NCBI GenBank assembly: GCA_027451345.1
Contig: DAIDJO010000095.1
Coordinates: 1 to 64,000 of the forward strand
From: Solirubrobacterales bacterium
GTDB taxonomy: Bacteria > Actinomycetota > Thermoleophilia > Solirubrobacterales > Solirubrobacteraceae
Length of the DNA: 64,000 bases
Direction: 5' to 3'
The notes below the pieces were generated by a model. The model did no database searches, was not told where the DNA came from, and was given only the letters and a program-made list of their open reading frames with translations. Positions 60,890 to 64,000 of the stretch are shown here, piece after piece. Positions within the stretch are counted from its first letter, which is position 1. The number at the start of each line of letters is the position of its first letter. A program made the position numbers and the translations under genes.

Positions 60890-62523
60890 AGCACGGCTCC
60901 CAGCTGCCACGGCACGAATTCCTCGTCGCCCACGCCGAACTCCTCGCTCTTCGTGCGTCGACCCGAGGCCACGGCGATGATCTCCTCGAACAGCCGCTCG
61001 CCGAGCTCGCTGACCGTCGCGCTGCCGTCGAGCACGGCGCCGCAGTCGACGTCCATGTCATCGCGCATCCGCCTGTAGAGCTCACTGGTCGAGGCGAGTT
61101 TCAGGCTCGGCGCGAGCCGGCAGCCGAAGACCGAGCCCCGCCCGGTGGTGAAGGCGACGATGTTCGCCCCCCCGGCCACGATCCCCGTCACCGACACCGG
61201 GTCGTAGCCGGGCGTGTCCATGAAGACCAGGCCGTGCTCGGTCACGGGCTCGGCGTAGCGGTAGACGGCGCGGAGCGGCGTCGTTCCCCCCTTGGCCACG
61301 GCGCCGAGCGACTTCTCCTCGATCGTCGTGATCCCGCCCGCGCGGTTGCCCGGGGATGGGTTGCTCTGCAGGCTCTCCCCCTGCGCGGCCGTGTAGCGCT
61401 CCCACCAGGCGACCCGGTCGAGCAGCGCCGCTGCCACCTCCGGCGAAGCGGCGCGCCGCGTGAGGAGGTGCTCCGCCCCATGGATCTCCGGTGTCTCCGC
61501 CAGCACCGCGGTGCCTCCGGCCGCCACCAGGCGGTCGACGGCGGCGCCCAGCACGGGGTTGGCGCTCACCCCCGACCAGCTGTCCGAGCCGCCACAGTTG
61601 AGACCCAGGATGAGCGCGGCGAGCGGTAGCGGCGTCCGCCTGCGCTCCAGGTCGGGCAGCAGCTCGCGCACCTGGTGGATTCCTCGCCGGACGGATGCCG
61701 CCGAGCCCCCGAGCTCCTGGATCACGAGCGGCGCCACGAGCCCGAGGCCGTCGGTCAGCTCCGCCATCTGGTTGACCTCGCAGCCGAGACCGACGAGCAC
61801 GACTCCACCGACATTGGGGTGTCGGGCATATCCGGTGAGCGTGCGTCGCAGGAGCGCCAGCCCCTCGCCGTCGGCGGCCAGCCCGCAGCCGGTGCCGTGC
61901 GTGATGGGGAGCACGCCGTCGACCCCCGGGTGCTCCGCGAGGCCGTCGGGCCCCGAGAACGCCGCGGCGATCCGCTTCACCACGGTCGCCGAGCAGTTGA
62001 CGGTGCTGATGATCGCCAGGTGGTTGCGGGTGCCCGCGCGGCCGTCGGAGCGGAGAAAGCCGTCAAAGGTGCGTCCCTGCGCCGTCCCCTGAGGGGATGT
62101 CCATTCGACCGGCGCGTCAACCGGCCCGAAGCGCGAGCCGTCGCCGCCCGCCGGCGAACGGAGGTTGTGCTCGTGCACGTGCTCGCCGGCGCGAATCCCG
62201 CGCGTGGCCAGGCCGATCGGCTGACCGTACTTGCGGACCTCGCTCCCGGCCGGCAGGTCTGTCAGCGCGAGTTTGTGCCCGCGGGGGATCGCCTCACGGA
62301 CGGTGAGGTGCCGGTCACCGACGAGCACCTCCTGGCCGGCCGCGAGGTCGACGCAGGCCAGGCCGACGGGATCGCCCGCCGCGAGCGTGACGACGGCGTC
62401 GTGCGGGCCGGTTGACACGGTCACCGGCTCAACGTCCAACTGGCCCGGGAGGAGCGCAGGGAACGGTGCCCGGTCGCCCGGATCGGTACCATCCGGGCGT
62501 AGGTGAACGGTCTGCGGCCACAC
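60886..62523 (-). CDS. uxaA: UxaA/GarD family sugar-acid dehydratase (altronate dehydratase type)
   Basis: 545 aa. N-terminal SAF domain at about 35-120 (DAVVTLAAGDPVGLACVDLAAGQEVLVGD) fused to the GarD/UxaA catalytic part: GTRNHLAIISTVNCSATVVKRI, THGTGCGLAADGEGL, GLNCGGSDSWSGVSANP and GGITTIEEKSLGAVAKGG. Cys and His in THGTGCG and NCGGSDSWSG likely bind iron. Dehydrates D-altronate (galacturonate pathway) or galactarate. GTG start, with TATGCT at 62555-62550 as a possible -10. Coupled to the kinase. The aldolase and upstream isomerase/reductase are not in the window. Confidence 0.88.
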   Translation of the reverse strand: MWPQTVHLRPDGTDPGDRAPFPALLPGQLDVEPVTVSTGPHDAVVTLAAGDPVGLACVDLAAGQEVLVGDRHLTVREAIPRGHKLALTDLPAGSEVRKYGQPIGLATRGIRAGEHVHEHNLRSPAGGDGSRFGPVDAPVEWTSPQGTAQGRTFDGFLRSDGRAGTRNHLAIISTVNCSATVVKRIAAAFSGPDGLAEHPGVDGVLPITHGTGCGLAADGEGLALLRRTLTGYARHPNVGGVVLVGLGCEVNQMAELTDGLGLVAPLVIQELGGSAASVRRGIHQVRELLPDLERRRTPLPLAALILGLNCGGSDSWSGVSANPVLGAAVDRLVAAGGTAVLAETPEIHGAEHLLTRRAASPEVAAALLDRVAWWERYTAAQGESLQSNPSPGNRAGGITTIEEKSLGAVAKGGTTPLRAVYRYAEPVTEHGLVFMDTPGYDPVSVTGIVAGGANIVAFTTGRGSVFGCRLAPSLKLASTSELYRRMRDDMDVDCGAVLDGSATVSELGERLFEEIIAVASGRRTKSEEFGVGDEEFVPWQLGAVL

Positions 62524-62606
62524 GCTGTGCCAACTCCTGCATCCTGGGGAGCATACCCCCGCGCAGTGTCAGCCCGTGAACCCGGCCGCCGGGTGCATCG
62601 TTGACC

Positions 62607-64000
62607 GTGGAGCGCCCGAACTTCCTGTTGGTGTACACCGACCAGCAGCGCTTCGACGCCCTTGGGGTCAATGGCAACTCGGTCATCCAGACACCGCATA
62701 CGGATGCCCTCGCCCGCACGGGGAGCAACTTCCGGAACATGTACGCCGCCAGCCCGAACTGCATGCCGTCGCGGGCGGCGTTCGCCACGGGCCGCTACCC
62801 CCATGTCAACGGGGTGCGGTGGAATGGCATGCGCCTCCCGGCTCACGAGGTGACCTTCATGCAACGGTTGGCCGATGCCGGATATGACACGGTGCTGTAT
62901 GGCAAGTTGCATCTGTCTCCGCACCAGTCCAGGCGCGGCGATGACCCGACGTTCGGCTTTGGGATCGCCAACATCGCCGAGAATCTCCGTCCCCATGCCC
63001 ACAGCGCGTATCGCGACTGGCTGAGTGCCAACTATCCGGATCATGTGGACGACGCTCGGCTCGTCACCTATGACGACTCCCTGCAGGTGTGGGTCCGCAG
63101 CCTTCCGGCCGAGGCACACTTCTCGTCGTGGGCGGGCAACGAGATGGTGAGCTTTCTCGAGTCGGGTCCGCGAGAGCCATTCTTCGCGACGGTGTCATTC
63201 GTCGACCCGCACCATCCGTTCGCGCCTCCGGAACCCTATGCGTCGATGTACGACCCCGGGGATGTGCCGCAGCCCTCCTACACACCGGGGGAGCTCGATG
63301 ACAAGCCGCCTCACTTCCTGGATGCGCACGTCGGGAAGGTTGACCTCGTGCTGGGGCTGGCGGCGAACCGCAAGGGTGTCGGGAGCCTGCCCCGGACGAG
63401 GGCTGACCTCCGTCAGGTCGACGCGGAGATGTGGGGCCGTCTCGTCGCTCATTACTACGGGATGGTGACTCTGATCGACGATCAGGTCGGACGGGTGATG
63501 GCCGCGCTCGGGGATCTGGCCGATCGCACCGTCGTCATCTTCATGTCCGACCATGGTGAACTGCTGGGCGACCACGGCCTGCTGTTCAAGGGGCCCCACC
63601 ACTATGACTGCCTCCTGCGCGTCCCGACGATCATCCGCGTTCCCGGAGCGCCACCGCGCCAGGTCGACGGACTCGTGGAGCAGATTGACATCACCTCCAC
63701 CATCCTCGAGCTCGCCGGGATCGAACCGGCCGCCGGGATGCAGGGCACCTCGCTCGTGGACACGCTGCTCGGCCACCCGGGGGAGGGCCGTGAATCGGTG
63801 CTGGTCGAGCGGACCGACCTCTACTGGGAGCTCGACATGCGCACCGTGCGCACCGCGCAGTGGAAGCTGACGCATTACGCCGGGCGAGAGTTCGGCGAGC
63901 TGTTCGATCTTGCCAATGACCCGGGTGAACTGGTGAATCGCTGGGACGATCCGGCGTATCGCACGGTCAGGAGTGATCTGGTGAGTCACCTCGTGGACCG
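62607..64000 (+). CDS. Type I sulfatase (5' part, runs off right edge)
   Basis: Partial, 464 residues read by hand; absent from the ORF track for lack of a stop. Metal ligands in VYTDQQRFDALG. The formylglycine site is C52 in SPNCMPSRAAF (CxPSR), so it needs a formylglycine-generating enzyme. GKLHLSPH, SFVDPHHPFAPP, SDHGELLGDHGLLFKGPHHYD and WKLTHY complete the alkaline-phosphatase-like sulfatase core, close to choline-sulfatase or aryl/glycan sulfatases. No signal peptide is seen after GTG 62607, so a cytosolic substrate is likely. Divergent from the uronate genes. Confidence 0.88.
   Translation, partial: MERPNFLLVYTDQQRFDALGVNGNSVIQTPHTDALARTGSNFRNMYAASPNCMPSRAAFATGRYPHVNGVRWNGMRLPAHEVTFMQRLADAGYDTVLYGKLHLSPHQSRRGDDPTFGFGIANIAENLRPHAHSAYRDWLSANYPDHVDDARLVTYDDSLQVWVRSLPAEAHFSSWAGNEMVSFLESGPREPFFATVSFVDPHHPFAPPEPYASMYDPGDVPQPSYTPGELDDKPPHFLDAHVGKVDLVLGLAANRKGVGSLPRTRADLRQVDAEMWGRLVAHYYGMVTLIDDQVGRVMAALGDLADRTVVIFMSDHGELLGDHGLLFKGPHHYDCLLRVPTIIRVPGAPPRQVDGLVEQIDITSTILELAGIEPAAGMQGTSLVDTLLGHPGEGRESVLVERTDLYWELDMRTVRTAQWKLTHYAGREFGELFDLANDPGELVNRWDDPAYRTVRSDLVSHLVD

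Overview
This window is a gene-dense, high-GC bacterial chromosome segment. GC content is very high, GTG and TTG starts are common, and genes sit in tightly overlapping operons with ATGA or GTGA junctions. Several genes have a TANNNT-like -10 box 6-10 nt before the start codon and no ribosome binding site, which indicates leaderless transcripts. Regulators are TetR, LacI, DeoR, Lrp and MarR types, and a PPOX/F420-type oxidoreductase is present. This fits an actinobacterium, perhaps a soil Thermoleophilia/Solirubrobacterales-like aerobic heterotroph; that placement is inferred from style and content, not from a marker gene. I saw no rRNA, tRNA, CRISPR array, transposase or phage gene.

Layout. 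1-1351: 3' part of a cyclic-nucleotide-domain/thioredoxin-reductase-like flavoprotein paired with a UBP-type zinc finger protein. 1415-7120: kynureninase, a TetR/SDR divergent pair sharing a palindrome, a secreted GH79-like glycosidase and a LacI regulator. 7146-10824: LacI-controlled operon of a ureohydrolase (agmatinase family), an APC permease and a metallophosphoesterase. 10828-15799: Lrp regulator divergent from an AceE-like E1, an E2 acyltransferase and a lipoate ligase-like protein. 15904-17268: GlcD/D-lactate-dehydrogenase-type flavoprotein.

17555-32743 is a complete L-rhamnose catabolic operon: a RhaS/T/P/Q-type ABC importer, mutarotase RhaM, isomerase RhaI, kinase RhaB, a bifunctional aldolase/lactaldehyde dehydrogenase, LutABC lactate oxidation and a DeoR regulator. 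It also carries an unexplained second isomerase of the FucI/AraA family. Rhamnose would be taken up, split to DHAP and lactaldehyde, and the lactaldehyde oxidised through lactate to pyruvate.

32884-35404: a secreted Ig-like protein, two small inner-membrane cation transporters and a YbaK-type deacylase. 35420-41025: a DAB inorganic-carbon uptake operon (dabB, dabA, a PII-like protein and a small unknown protein) with a divergent winged-helix regulator. 41179-48165: a TetR regulator and a leucine/isovalerate-type operon (acyl-CoA dehydrogenase, HMG-CoA lyase, biotin-dependent carboxylase alpha and beta, enoyl-CoA hydratase). The dehydrogenase and hydratase have active sites that do not match the expected enzymes. 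48190-49019: F420/PPOX oxidoreductase and a DUF5335-like protein. 49191-53354: a GltD-like flavoprotein followed by korD-A-B-C, a four-subunit 2-oxoacid:ferredoxin oxidoreductase.

53614-58022 (minus strand): biotin operon bioB-A-F-D, with an in-frame amber codon in bioF. 58058-59837: a PAS-PAS-GAF-GGDEF protein frameshifted at a seven-base homopolymer. 59951-62523: KDG kinase and an altronate/galactarate dehydratase. 62607 to the right edge: a type I sulfatase, truncated by the window.
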